A stretch of DNA of 64,000 nucleotides from assembly GCA_963705355.1 (NCBI GenBank), contig OY970070.1, forward strand, positions 1,674,001 to 1,738,000. The letters are read 5' to 3'. Shown piece by piece: positions 51,548 through 59,731 of the stretch. This DNA is from COMBO-56-21 sp963705355. GTDB taxonomy: Archaea; Thermoplasmatota; Thermoplasmata; UBA10834. The notes beneath the pieces are model-generated. The model was not told the DNA's origin, did not search any database, and was given only the letters and a program-made list of their open reading frames with translations. Within the stretch, counting starts at the first letter, position 1. The number at the start of each line of letters is the position of its first letter. The translations under genes were made by a program, and so were the position numbers.

Positions 51548-53944
51548 CTATGGCGTGGGTGGCGGAGGCTCTACCTTCACGGGCTCCGGGGTCTTCGGAG
51601 CGCCCATCCTGCCCCTCAGGAAGGGCATGACGATGAGCAGCAGGATCATGATGATCAACAACACCAGTATTGTGAAGTTGATCGCGCTCATGCCCGCTAC
51701 GCTCCTGTCCCAACCAGTCAGCTGGGTGCTCACCGTTATGGCGGTGCTGTCGCTGGAAAGCGCTGGGCCCGGGGTCGCCGGGTCATACAGGTAGGCGTAG
51801 ATTCCAAACGGAGCAGATGGTGCGTCGCTCGGTATCGCGAACTCGATGTATCCAGTCGTGTCAGTCACTATGTAGTACGTTCCGACCGCGTTGTAACTGC
51901 TATAGACATACAGTCTGTAGGTCTCCAGCGGCGCCATCGTGTACTCTCCTATGGAGTAGTGCAACTTGACCGTCTCGCCTGGCTTGTACATCCCATTGGA
52001 ATACTTCGACTTGTCGACCCAGATCTTGAGCTCATGGTTGGCCATCATGCTGACAGTCAGTGAAGCCTGTGCGAAACCACCTGTCTCGGTCGTCATCCAC
52101 ATATGAGCGGTGTAAGACGACGGCGGGCTGACCAATGGCACATCTTGCGAGAACGTGCCAGTTGTCGAGTATGTCGGCGCCTCACTCTTCACCTTCACTC
52201 CGTTGCTGTCGACTATCTCGTACTGCAGGTTGCCAGTCGCCACTCCAGTGGTGATCTTCCAGTCGAAGACCACCGTCTCTCCCGGTCTGTATCGGTCGTT
52301 CTGCACCGTCAGGGCGATGTCCGCCAAGTGTACAGTCGCACTGTCGAAGCCGGATATCATGCGTCCGTTGTAGTATGCCGACACGCCGAGACCAACGTCC
52401 CCGTAGTAGTCCGTGGGTATCACGGCGGTTATAGTGGTCTGAGATGTGTTGCCCCGGACCAGCAAGCCGGTGTCCAGCGAGAAGCTGTAGCCTAGATTGT
52501 CCACACTAACGACCTTCCCGTCCCAGATCGGCGTGATCGTCGCCGTCATGGTGTCACCGCCGTAGTAGTAGCTTTTGTCCAGCAAGACCGAGATCGAGCC
52601 GCCTACTGTGACACTGAACATGCCGATCACAGTTGTCGAGAAGCCCACCTTGCTGATCTCCGCGCTCACAACGTAGGTCCCCCTCGCGGCCGCGTCAACG
52701 AGCTTGAATGTGTGCGTGACTTCGCCTTGCAGATTGGTCGTCAGATTCGTCGAACCGTAGGCCTCGATCGCCGTTCCGTTCACTAGGACCGAGATGTCAA
52801 CCGCTGCGCCTGGCAACGCATCCATGTCTAGGTTGGCGGACACCGTCACAACGACCGTGTCACCAGGTACGTAGGACGCGAGTGCGACTGCCACTTGCCC
52901 GTCAATCATCGCGAAGTAGAGCGTGATGCTAGCCCATGCGCTCCTTCCGGTTTCGTTGGCCCAGTAGGTAATATCGACATTCTGCCACATCGCAACGTCA
53001 GTTGGAATCAGGAATTGCTGAGTGCCAGAGGCTCCTGCGAGCGTCGCGTTCTGCCATGTCGCGTTCCCAGACGAGTTGTACCACATCGCACTGTAGGTTA
53101 TTGTCACTCCCAGCTCTTCCGTGAAGGTCGCCACGTTCGTGGTCATGTACTGTATCATGGCGGTCTCTCCGGGCAGGTAGACGTATCTGCTTGTTGACAC
53201 TTCGAAAACGTACTTCTGGACGTCGAACGTCTGCTGGTACCAGATGTCGTTCGTAGTCGAATCCCTCACCCGCATTCTGTATGTGCCGTCAGGGAAGTTA
53301 GATGCTAATGTGAACGAATGCTCCCACCAGCCGTCTGGGGCGATGAGTGCCGTCCAGTTCATGTTCGGCATCGTGACGTCAGTTTCGTTGACCGTCTCCA
53401 CGTAGAACATTTCAGTGGTGTATGTCGTGACGAGCTTCGCAGTCACGGTCTGGCTGGGGTAGTAACTGACCCCCACGTTCGTAGGATCCAGTGTGAGACC
53501 GGCCTTCCTCAGGATTATCGTGGTCCTGGCAATCTCCTCGCCTGCGCCACCATTGTGGTAAACCACGACGTACAGAGATGTAAGATCATTGCTTATCGTG
53601 GCTCCAGCGGTGTTAAGGGTCAGAGGCCCCACGGCCGTCGTGCTGTTGTACCAGCCCACAGCTGGGTCGTTGGAGTTGGTTGTGAATGCCCCGCCCGGTA
53701 CTGGATTGCCGGCTGAGGTTTCCAACCGCACCCTTATAGGTACATCCGACCAAACACCTTGGTACTTGACCTCGACGGTCACGTTGATTCGTTCTCCTTG
53801 GACGAATGAGTCCTTCGGGCTCCCCGAACTGTCTGTCGTTTGCACACTGCCCGTATAGCTCACTTGTGCGCTCGTAGGGAGCGCCGCAAAAACCATTGCG
53901 AGCAGGCTAAGCGCCAGCGCTATACTTACAATCCTATTTTTCAT
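51548..53944 (-). CDS. Large secreted, C-terminally anchored protein with macroglobulin-like beta domains
   Basis: The 798-residue protein has a signal peptide (about 1-27, ending SAQ), six or more beta-rich modules of about 90-100 residues, one membrane segment near 755-777 and a Pro-rich cytoplasmic tail (PEPVKVEPPPPTP). Repeated phrases such as YLPGETAMIQY, YVPGDTVVVTV, YRPGETVVFDW and YKPGETVKLHY are the Y-x-PG(E/D)-x-V strand of MG2-type alpha-2-macroglobulin domains. No thioester motif is seen. It is probably a surface or adhesion protein. It is transcribed alone. Confidence 0.75.
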   Translation of the reverse strand: MKNRIVSIALALSLLAMVFAALPTSAQVSYTGSVQTTDSSGSPKDSFVQGERINVTVEVKYQGVWSDVPIRVRLETSAGNPVPGGAFTTNSNDPAVGWYNSTTAVGPLTLNTAGATISNDLTSLYVVVYHNGGAGEEIARTTIILRKAGLTLDPTNVGVSYYPSQTVTAKLVTTYTTEMFYVETVNETDVTMPNMNWTALIAPDGWWEHSFTLASNFPDGTYRMRVRDSTTNDIWYQQTFDVQKYVFEVSTSRYVYLPGETAMIQYMTTNVATFTEELGVTITYSAMWYNSSGNATWQNATLAGASGTQQFLIPTDVAMWQNVDITYWANETGRSAWASITLYFAMIDGQVAVALASYVPGDTVVVTVSANLDMDALPGAAVDISVLVNGTAIEAYGSTNLTTNLQGEVTHTFKLVDAAARGTYVVSAEISKVGFSTTVIGMFSVTVGGSISVLLDKSYYYGGDTMTATITPIWDGKVVSVDNLGYSFSLDTGLLVRGNTSQTTITAVIPTDYYGDVGLGVSAYYNGRMISGFDSATVHLADIALTVQNDRYRPGETVVFDWKITTGVATGNLQYEIVDSNGVKVKSEAPTYSTTGTFSQDVPLVSPPSSYTAHMWMTTETGGFAQASLTVSMMANHELKIWVDKSKYSNGMYKPGETVKLHYSIGEYTMAPLETYRLYVYSSYNAVGTYYIVTDTTGYIEFAIPSDAPSAPFGIYAYLYDPATPGPALSSDSTAITVSTQLTGWDRSVAGMSAINFTILVLLIIMILLLIVMPFLRGRMGAPKTPEPVKVEPPPPTP

Positions 53945-54049
53945 ACGCTATCCCATCCCGTTCCATTAATGAGCTAGTATATATATAGCTTTTTGTACAT
54001 TATTCACTGGCTTTGTACAACTGGTGCGAAGTTATTTATGGTCGTAGGA

Positions 54050-54075
54050 CACGCGCGCGGCTCATCGCGCGCGTG
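54050..54075. repeat. Perfect GC-rich inverted repeat
   Basis: CACGCGCGCG (54050-54059), a 6-base loop GCTCAT, and CGCGCGCGTG (54066-54075). It lies in the 160-bp gap downstream of the desulfurase operon and upstream of the macroglobulin-like gene. It could end or attenuate transcription, but no U-tract follows on the minus strand. Confidence 0.7.
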
Positions 54076-54104
54076 CGAGAATTCGGGAAACACCGATAGG
54101 GACT

Positions 54105-55358
54105 TCACTCCTCGATATGGTGATGATCTTCCTTCTCCCTGTGCCCCGCGGTCGATCTCATCTCCGCCAGGTTCGCGGGGCTGAACGGGGACATCGCCCT
54201 CAGCTTCTTTATGATGCCCGGGAAGACCCCGAGAACGTAGTCTATCTCATCTTCTGTGTTCGATCTGCCGAGGGTGAACTGGACCGCGCTCTGAGCCTCC
54301 TCAGTGGGGATTTCGCATGCGAGGAGGACGTGGGACGGCAGGAGGCTCTTGGATGTGCATGGCGAACTTGAGGAGACCGATATCCCCGCCATGTCGAGGT
54401 TCAGCAGCATCGACTCGCCCTCCACATACCTGAACCTGAAGTTCGCGTTGTTCGGCAAGCGCTTGATCGGATGACCGTTGAGATAGGAGTCCTCGATGCC
54501 ATCGAGGACGCCTCTGATGAGCTTGTCCCTGAGTCCTTTCAGGCGTTCTCCCTCAGCTGGCAACTCGTTCTTCGCGATCTCAGCAGCAGTTCCGAAACCG
54601 ACTATTGCTGGGATGTCCTCCGAACCGGATCTCAGCCCTCGCTCCTGTCCTCCCCCTTGGTTCACGGCCTCTATCCGGGTCCCGTCCTTGACGTAGAGGG
54701 CGCCCGCACCCTTGGGCCCGCCTAAGTCGTTTGACGAAACGGAAAGAAGGTCGATCTTGGACTTCTGGACATCTATCGGCACCTTCCCCGCAGCGGCGAC
54801 GGCGTCGACGTGGAAGAATATGTCCTTTTCTTCGAGCAGCTTGCCGATGTCGTCTATCGGCTGCATCGTGCCGATCTCGTTGTTAGCGTACATGATCGAT
54901 ACGAGCACCGTGTCTTTCTTGATGGCCTGCTCGAGCTTCTGGAGGTCCACGAAACCGTCCCCCGTGGGCGGGATGAAAGTTATCTCGAATCCGTTCTTCT
55001 CGAGATACTTCATGATGTTCAGGACCGAGATGTGCTCGATCGCGGAGGTGATGATGTGCCTCCCATCGCCCTTCATCCGCATCGCGACGCCCTTGATGCC
55101 GATGTTGTTCGATTCAGTGCCATTCGATGTGAATATGATCTCCTCTTTCCGCTTTGCGTTGAACAGGCTCGCGACCTTGGACCTGGCTTCCTCCATGGCC
55201 TTCCTCGGCTCTCTGCCAGCGGTGTGGAGTGAAGACGGGTTGCCGAACTTCTCGGTATAGTACGGCATCATGGCAGCGAGCACGCGCTCATCAACCGGCG
55301 TTGCCGCTGAGTAATCCATGTAGATCCTTCTCTTCGCTCCGCTCGCCTGATATGACAT
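54105..55358 (-). CDS. Cysteine desulfurase-like protein with Asp in place of the PLP lysine
   Basis: The 417-residue protein follows the NifS/IscS fold throughout: IYMDYSAATPVDERV, FGNPSSLHTAGRE, FTSNGTESNN, His109 in TSAIEHISV, HVDAVAAAGK, and the sulfur-carrying Cys334 in SSSSPCTSKSLL. The Schiff-base site, normally S-x-H-K-x-x-G-P-K-G, reads SSNDLGGPKG (208-217), so His and Lys are replaced by Asn210 and Asp211. I recall the same Lys-to-Asp change in Archaeoglobus fulgidus IscS. It is third in an operon after tusA-like and dsrE-like genes. A C-terminal His-rich tail (EKEDHHHIEE) is odd. No iscU lies nearby. Confidence 0.85.
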   Translation of the reverse strand: MSYQASGAKRRIYMDYSAATPVDERVLAAMMPYYTEKFGNPSSLHTAGREPRKAMEEARSKVASLFNAKRKEEIIFTSNGTESNNIGIKGVAMRMKGDGRHIITSAIEHISVLNIMKYLEKNGFEITFIPPTGDGFVDLQKLEQAIKKDTVLVSIMYANNEIGTMQPIDDIGKLLEEKDIFFHVDAVAAAGKVPIDVQKSKIDLLSVSSNDLGGPKGAGALYVKDGTRIEAVNQGGGQERGLRSGSEDIPAIVGFGTAAEIAKNELPAEGERLKGLRDKLIRGVLDGIEDSYLNGHPIKRLPNNANFRFRYVEGESMLLNLDMAGISVSSSSPCTSKSLLPSHVLLACEIPTEEAQSAVQFTLGRSNTEDEIDYVLGVFPGIIKKLRAMSPFSPANLAEMRSTAGHREKEDHHHIEE

Positions 55359-55397
55359 GTCCTATCCTCCTGTGCGGAGACCAATGCCCGCGGGTTC

Positions 55398-55766
55398 CTA
55401 AAAGCTTAGCACCGCATCTGCCTCGAGCAACAGGTCGTTGAGCGTCGCCGCCCCCACGACCTTCGCCGGGTCCTCAAACTCCTCGGGAGCGCCCTTCAGG
55501 CCGAGCATCTGGCAGCTCTGGCCGCAGATCAGCATCTTGACGCCCTCCTTGGCAGCCTGGTCCATGACCTGCTTGACCGTCGGGAAGGTTCCGAGCTTTA
55601 TCTTCGCCGCGTTTCCTTTCATGACGGCGGTTACACCCTTCCCCAGGAAGTAGACAGTCGCATCGATGCCCATCGCTCTCGCCGTCGTCGCCAGTATGAA
55701 CGGCGCATACAATCTCTCCGGGGTGTCCGTCCCCGATGTCTGAACATACAGTATCTTCTTTGCCAT
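55398..55766 (-). CDS. DsrE/DsrF-family sulfur-relay protein
   Basis: The 122-residue protein has the DsrE/F fold: ILYVQTSGTDTPERLYAPFILATTA, then VYFLGKGVTAVMKG, and Cys81 and Cys85 in MLICGQSCQML, the position of the sulfur-accepting Cys in this family. It is second in an operon, 11 bp after the TusA-like gene and 39 bp before the desulfurase-like gene. A role in passing persulfide sulfur is likely by family and context. Confidence 0.8.
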   Translation of the reverse strand: MAKKILYVQTSGTDTPERLYAPFILATTARAMGIDATVYFLGKGVTAVMKGNAAKIKLGTFPTVKQVMDQAAKEGVKMLICGQSCQMLGLKGAPEEFEDPAKVVGAATLNDLLLEADAVLSF

Positions 55767-55777
55767 TGTTCTCTCTC

Positions 55778-56032
55778 CTATGTCGTTCTCTTTACTAGGA
55801 ACCTGAAGTGGCCGGCGACCCTCTCAACCGAGAGCAGTTCCTGCCCCGCGTGTTTCGCCCAGCTCCTGATGTCAGATTCAGAAGCTGGGTCGTCTGCCAG
55901 GACCTCCAGGATCTGTCCTATCGGGATCGAGGAAATCTCCTCGCGGGTTCGGTACACCGGCTCGGGACAATATAGGCCGATGCAATCCAAGGTTTTGGCG
56001 GGTTGGGGGAATCGGTCGCCTTTTTCAACCAA
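55778..56032 (-). CDS. TusA-family sulfur carrier protein
   Basis: The 84-residue protein has the TusA/SirA signature LDCIGLYCPEPVYRTREEIS, with Cys22 in the C-P-x-P motif as the sulfur carrier, followed by GQILEVLADDPASESDIRSW and a final strand FRFLV. It is first gene of the tusA-dsrE-desulfurase unit. It probably hands sulfur between DsrE and other acceptors, for example in tRNA thiolation or molybdopterin synthesis. Confidence 0.85.
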   Translation of the reverse strand: MVEKGDRFPQPAKTLDCIGLYCPEPVYRTREEISSIPIGQILEVLADDPASESDIRSWAKHAGQELLSVERVAGHFRFLVKRTT

Positions 56033-56138
56033 GTTCAGACTCTCCTGAAGTCGTCCCAGCAGACGGCAATCTCATCGTTAACGTTGTTACCGAGTGTCCC
56101 TGCCCGCATATAACTTGTGCCTTTTGGATGAGGTCTGT

Positions 56139-56864
56139 TCAAACACGAAGCAGCGTGGTCCTTCCGAGCCTTCCCGCGAAGCGTCTGGTGCCAAATCCAA
56201 CACTCTTCTTGGAGAACTCATGTGGCGGTTCGGCCTGCCTCCGAGAAAGCGCTTTGACAGTTGCGATTCCAGTGGGGGTCGCCCTCTCGCCAGGTGACCC
56301 GCCAGGTTCGTGCCTGAGTCCCCTCAGCAGGATGGTGGATGCCGGGGCCGGGATTCGTATCGCACCGTGGCTCACGACTGTCACCCCCATGCCCGTGGCG
56401 ATAGTGGAACAGACGAACTCGTCATCACCGCCTTTCGAGAGCCTGGTAGAGACGAGGCCAATGCCTGCTATGTTGATCAAGGCCTGTGTCCTTCCAATCT
56501 CGTGGAGGTGGACGTCTGCGACGGGCATGGCATGCGCCTCAGCCTCCGCTTCGAAGATGTTGTCAAGGGTCTTTTTGCCGATTGGAGAGCTAGAGCCGAT
56601 CTCACTTTCAATCAAATCGAGCCGAGCGTAGCACTCGTCGCGCGACGCGCCGTACGATGCCGGCTCCGGCTGGACATATGCGATGCCAAAACCCTTCTGA
56701 TCGTCCTCCTCCATCTCCATGAATCGGAACTCGATCCCGCGCTTCGCAGACGAATTGGTCAGAAGACTCACGGAGCTCGCCCTCCCAGATTCGTCGAGAA
56801 GGCCGAGCATCGCAGCCAGCAGCATGTCCCCCGAAAGGCCTTCGCCCGCGTCTATGAATATCAT
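56139..56864 (-). CDS. larC: LarC nickel-insertion protein, N-terminal (LarC1) part only
   Basis: The product has 241 residues from ATG 56864. MIFIDAGEGLSGDMLLAAMLGLL, DVHLHEIGRTQALINIAGI, VVSHGAIRIPAPASTILLRG and ERATPTGIATVKAL are the LarC1/DUF111 landmarks. LarC cyclometallates the nickel-pincer cofactor of lactate racemase. Full proteins have a second half of about 150 residues, made in Lactiplantibacillus by frameshifting. Here the frame ends soon after VGFGTRRFAG, and I see no second half in the 106 bp before the TusA gene. It may be a shortened or decayed copy. Confidence 0.75.
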   Translation of the reverse strand: MIFIDAGEGLSGDMLLAAMLGLLDESGRASSVSLLTNSSAKRGIEFRFMEMEEDDQKGFGIAYVQPEPASYGASRDECYARLDLIESEIGSSSPIGKKTLDNIFEAEAEAHAMPVADVHLHEIGRTQALINIAGIGLVSTRLSKGGDDEFVCSTIATGMGVTVVSHGAIRIPAPASTILLRGLRHEPGGSPGERATPTGIATVKALSRRQAEPPHEFSKKSVGFGTRRFAGRLGRTTLLRV

Positions 56865-56911
56865 CGCATACAAGAAGAGTCGGCCCGGAGATAATCCTCT
56901 CGGTGACGCCC

Positions 56912-57820
56912 TCACCCGTTCTTGGGTTTCGCCTTCAGCTTTCTCGTTCTGGGCTTACTCGGTTTTAGGGCGGTCTCGCCTGACGCGGCCTTCTCCCGTT
57001 CGTCGGCCGGCGTCCCAGCTCCAACATCGAATCCACCCTCAGGTGTGGCCTCCGCCTGTGCTGCCAGTTCTTCTTTCGATGGTTCCGGCAACGGCGTTGG
57101 CACAGGTTCAGGTTTCACCTCGAGAACGGGTTCAGATTCAGGCCCCGGCTCTTGCGGCTTCGGTTCCTGCCTGACTGCTGTGGCGATCCTTTCGAATATT
57201 GATGAGACTTTCTCGGTGACTGGTCGATCTTCCTCGGCCGTCGGCTCGTCCTCCGTGGCCTTGGTCTCCTTCTCTGCGTGGGTGAGGATCTCGTCGAGGG
57301 CGCTCGACGCCTCTTCGTGCTCGGACGCCCTCTTCTGCTCAGTCTCAGCCTCCTCGGCGAACAGCGTCCCGCATTCGGGGCACTTGTCGGCCTCGGAGTG
57401 GATCATCAAGCCACAAACAGGGCACTGGTAGCTTACGTCCTCCATGAAGCTCCTGCCGCACTTCGGGCACTTCTCCTCAGAGCCATCGATCAGCCAGGAG
57501 CAATTTGGACAGCTGAGCTTCTTGTCCTCTCTCTTGACGGATGCGGCCTCGAGCCTTATTATCTCCGTGAGGAGGGAGTCGATAGAATCGTCCCCACCAC
57601 GGGCCTCGGCTCTCTCTCTGAAGTCAGAGTAGTCGACATGGCAGACCGGGCACGACTTCGCCCCGCGTTCCACCAGCTCACCGCAGAAAGGGCATTCGAA
57701 CTTCGTGTCCTGGGTGAACCTATTGCCGCACCTGGAACACGTCTCATCCGTGGGGGCGACTCTGAACCCGCAGACAGGACACCCGAACATCTTGGCCGCA
57801 TCGCTATCGATCGATTCCAT
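56912..57820 (-). CDS. Protein with four zinc ribbons and a long Pro/Glu-rich tail
   Basis: The product has 302 residues from ATG 57820, after GAGGCGGG, with a TATA-like CATATAAGG near 57868. Eight CxxC pairs give four ribbons: CPVC/CSRC, CPFC/CPVC, CPNC/CPKC and CPVC/CPEC, the last at about residue 150. The second half is a low-complexity Glu/Pro/Ala/Lys tail (EPKPQEPGPESEPVLEVKP) ending in a basic cluster (KPRTRKLKAKPKNG). No enzyme domain is present. It may be a scaffold or nucleic-acid-binding protein. Confidence 0.7.
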   Translation of the reverse strand: MESIDSDAAKMFGCPVCGFRVAPTDETCSRCGNRFTQDTKFECPFCGELVERGAKSCPVCHVDYSDFRERAEARGGDDSIDSLLTEIIRLEAASVKREDKKLSCPNCSWLIDGSEEKCPKCGRSFMEDVSYQCPVCGLMIHSEADKCPECGTLFAEEAETEQKRASEHEEASSALDEILTHAEKETKATEDEPTAEEDRPVTEKVSSIFERIATAVRQEPKPQEPGPESEPVLEVKPEPVPTPLPEPSKEELAAQAEATPEGGFDVGAGTPADEREKAASGETALKPSKPRTRKLKAKPKNG

Positions 57821-58020
57821 GCCCGCCTCGTCTACGACATAGAGCCAACTAAGACAACCCTTATATGAATTACTCCCCAAAAGAATAGTGCTGTTGGTGG
57901 AAATTGGAAAATGATATATCAGGCCAGGCCCATCCACACAGCTACAGCTCCAGGAAGGGGGCTCGCTCCGGCGACGACGCCCTTGCCTTCTGCCTGAATC
58001 GATTTGGAGGGGATTGAACC

Positions 58021-58746
58021 ATGCACAGGCTCCTTCGGGCGTGCACGCTATCGGCATTATCATTGCTCATGATGTCCTCAAGCGCCATCATCCTGTTGAC
58101 GCACGCTGATGCTGCTCCGAGCATCAAAGCTTCCTCGCTTCAAGCTCCTGGAGAACCGGTGGCGGTGATCAACTGGCTCCCTGACGAGGTCTCGAACGGC
58201 ACTTGGTGGAATCTGGACGCCAGCCACTCCTACGATCCAGACGGCATCATCACGAACTACACCTGGAGCATATCGATCAGCAACGTGACCTCGTACCTGT
58301 ATGGCCAGGGGGAGAGCTTCAAGTTCAAAACCCTTGGCCTGTACAAGATAAAGCTGACCGTGCGTGACACTGACGGTAACAACGGCACCGCCTTCACTGC
58401 GGTGTACTCGATCGTCGATCTCGACAAGGACGACCTGCCGGACTGGTGGGAGATGAAGTACTTCTACTCCATAACTGAGCAATCTGGAAGCGACGACTTC
58501 GACCACGACGGTTACACGAACCTGCAGGAGTTCGCGGCAGGCACAGATCCCACAGTGAAAAACCCGCAGCAGACCCTAATTCAGAACCTCAAGGACAACT
58601 GGATGTATCTCGCGATCATCGCCGCAATCATAATCGCGATCGTGCTGGCTCTTTGGCCGGTGATGAAGAAGAGGCGAAAGCAAGAGGAGAAGATGAAGAT
58701 CGAGGCGGCGATCGAGATCGAGAAGGCGCTCGAAAGCGAGAAGTGA
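58021..58746 (+). CDS. Secreted PKD-domain protein with calcium-binding repeat and C-terminal anchor
   Basis: The 241-residue protein has a signal peptide (about 1-31, ending in ADA), a PKD domain at about 45-135 (LDASHSYDPDGIITNYTW, YKIKLTVRDTDGN), two thrombospondin-3/dockerin-like calcium motifs (DLDKDDLPDWWE and DFDHDGYTNLQEF), a membrane segment at about 195-218 and a charged cytoplasmic helix. It is probably a small surface protein. It is transcribed alone, convergent with uppP. Confidence 0.8.
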   Translation: MHRLLRACTLSALSLLMMSSSAIILLTHADAAPSIKASSLQAPGEPVAVINWLPDEVSNGTWWNLDASHSYDPDGIITNYTWSISISNVTSYLYGQGESFKFKTLGLYKIKLTVRDTDGNNGTAFTAVYSIVDLDKDDLPDWWEMKYFYSITEQSGSDDFDHDGYTNLQEFAAGTDPTVKNPQQTLIQNLKDNWMYLAIIAAIIIAIVLALWPVMKKRRKQEEKMKIEAAIEIEKALESEK

Positions 58747-58752
58747 TTCTCC

Positions 58753-59547
58753 TCACAGCGTGAGGATCGCCACCGCCGCCCCGATGACCGCGCAGTAGAC
58801 GCTGAAGACCCAGAGCTTTCCGGACCTCACTGCCTTCAGGAGGTACTCTATCGAGACTAGTCCCACGAGGAATGCCGCTCCAAAGCCGACGAGCGAAGAC
58901 GCCAAGTCCGTGTCGAACTTGTTCAAGGTCAGGAAACCGTAGACGAAAGCACCAACGAGCGTGGGGACAGAGAGCAGGAACGCGAATACCGCGGCGGTCT
59001 CTTTTTCCAGTCCTCTGACCATTCCTCCACCCAGCGTCGAACCGCTCCTCGATATCCCAGGGATTATCGCGACCGCCTGGAACAGGCCTATCAAGATTGC
59101 ATCCAGAAGCTTGGCATCTCTTCTGGTGCCCTTAGCCCAGAATCGTTCGAACGAGAACAGCATGATCGCGTTCACGATCAGGGCGAGGCCCACATACCTT
59201 ATGTCGAACACCTTCTCGATCGAGTCCTTGAACAGCACTCCCGCCACCGCGGCTGGTATGGTGCCGATGAGGAGTAGCGCTCCCAAGAACCTGAGCTTCT
59301 CCTCCTGCGAGCCTTTCGCGGGATGAGGCTTTACGATCGACAGCACGATCCTTCCCAGCTCCGACCGGAAGAACACGACAACAGCAAGCAGGGTGCCCAG
59401 ATGGAGGATGAGATCGAAAACTAGGTTCTTTTCCGCAGGTAGCCCGAGCGCCTCCTCGGCTATGACAAGGTGGCCCGAACTCGAGATCGGAAGCCACTCC
59501 GTCAGGCCCTGAACAATCCCCAGGACCAGCGCGTCTAGGATGTGCAT
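58753..59547 (-). CDS. uppP: Undecaprenyl-diphosphatase (BacA/UppP family)
   Basis: The 264-residue membrane enzyme has eight or so hydrophobic segments and the two family motifs LTEWLPISSSGHL (about 15-27) and GISRSGSTLGGGM (about 169-181). It dephosphorylates polyprenyl diphosphate so that the lipid carrier can be reused in glycan synthesis. In archaea the carrier is dolichyl-type. It fits the nucleotide-sugar cluster some 8 kb away. Confidence 0.9.
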   Translation of the reverse strand: MHILDALVLGIVQGLTEWLPISSSGHLVIAEEALGLPAEKNLVFDLILHLGTLLAVVVFFRSELGRIVLSIVKPHPAKGSQEEKLRFLGALLLIGTIPAAVAGVLFKDSIEKVFDIRYVGLALIVNAIMLFSFERFWAKGTRRDAKLLDAILIGLFQAVAIIPGISRSGSTLGGGMVRGLEKETAAVFAFLLSVPTLVGAFVYGFLTLNKFDTDLASSLVGFGAAFLVGLVSIEYLLKAVRSGKLWVFSVYCAVIGAAVAILTL

Positions 59548-59731
59548 TGGCCGCCTGACATGTTTTGGACTTATTCAACTTTCCCTGCGTCTGCGCTGGC
59601 GGAGGCCGGTCCAAAGGATATCAAAACAGATAATGCAGGGACAACGTATTTATCGCATAGAAAAGTTAGAGAGCCAACAGAACCGGACGGAGTTTGATGC
59701 ATACTCTGTCCCGACATCAAGAAGGTACTTC

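Noticed and set aside
54050..54075. Classical rho-independent terminator
   Set aside because: The stem is perfect but no run of T follows on the strand of the upstream operon, so I list it only as an inverted repeat.
56041..56138. LarC second half or frameshift site downstream of LarC1
   Set aside because: None of the minus-strand frames in this short gap shows LarC2-like sequence, and it is too short for the domain.
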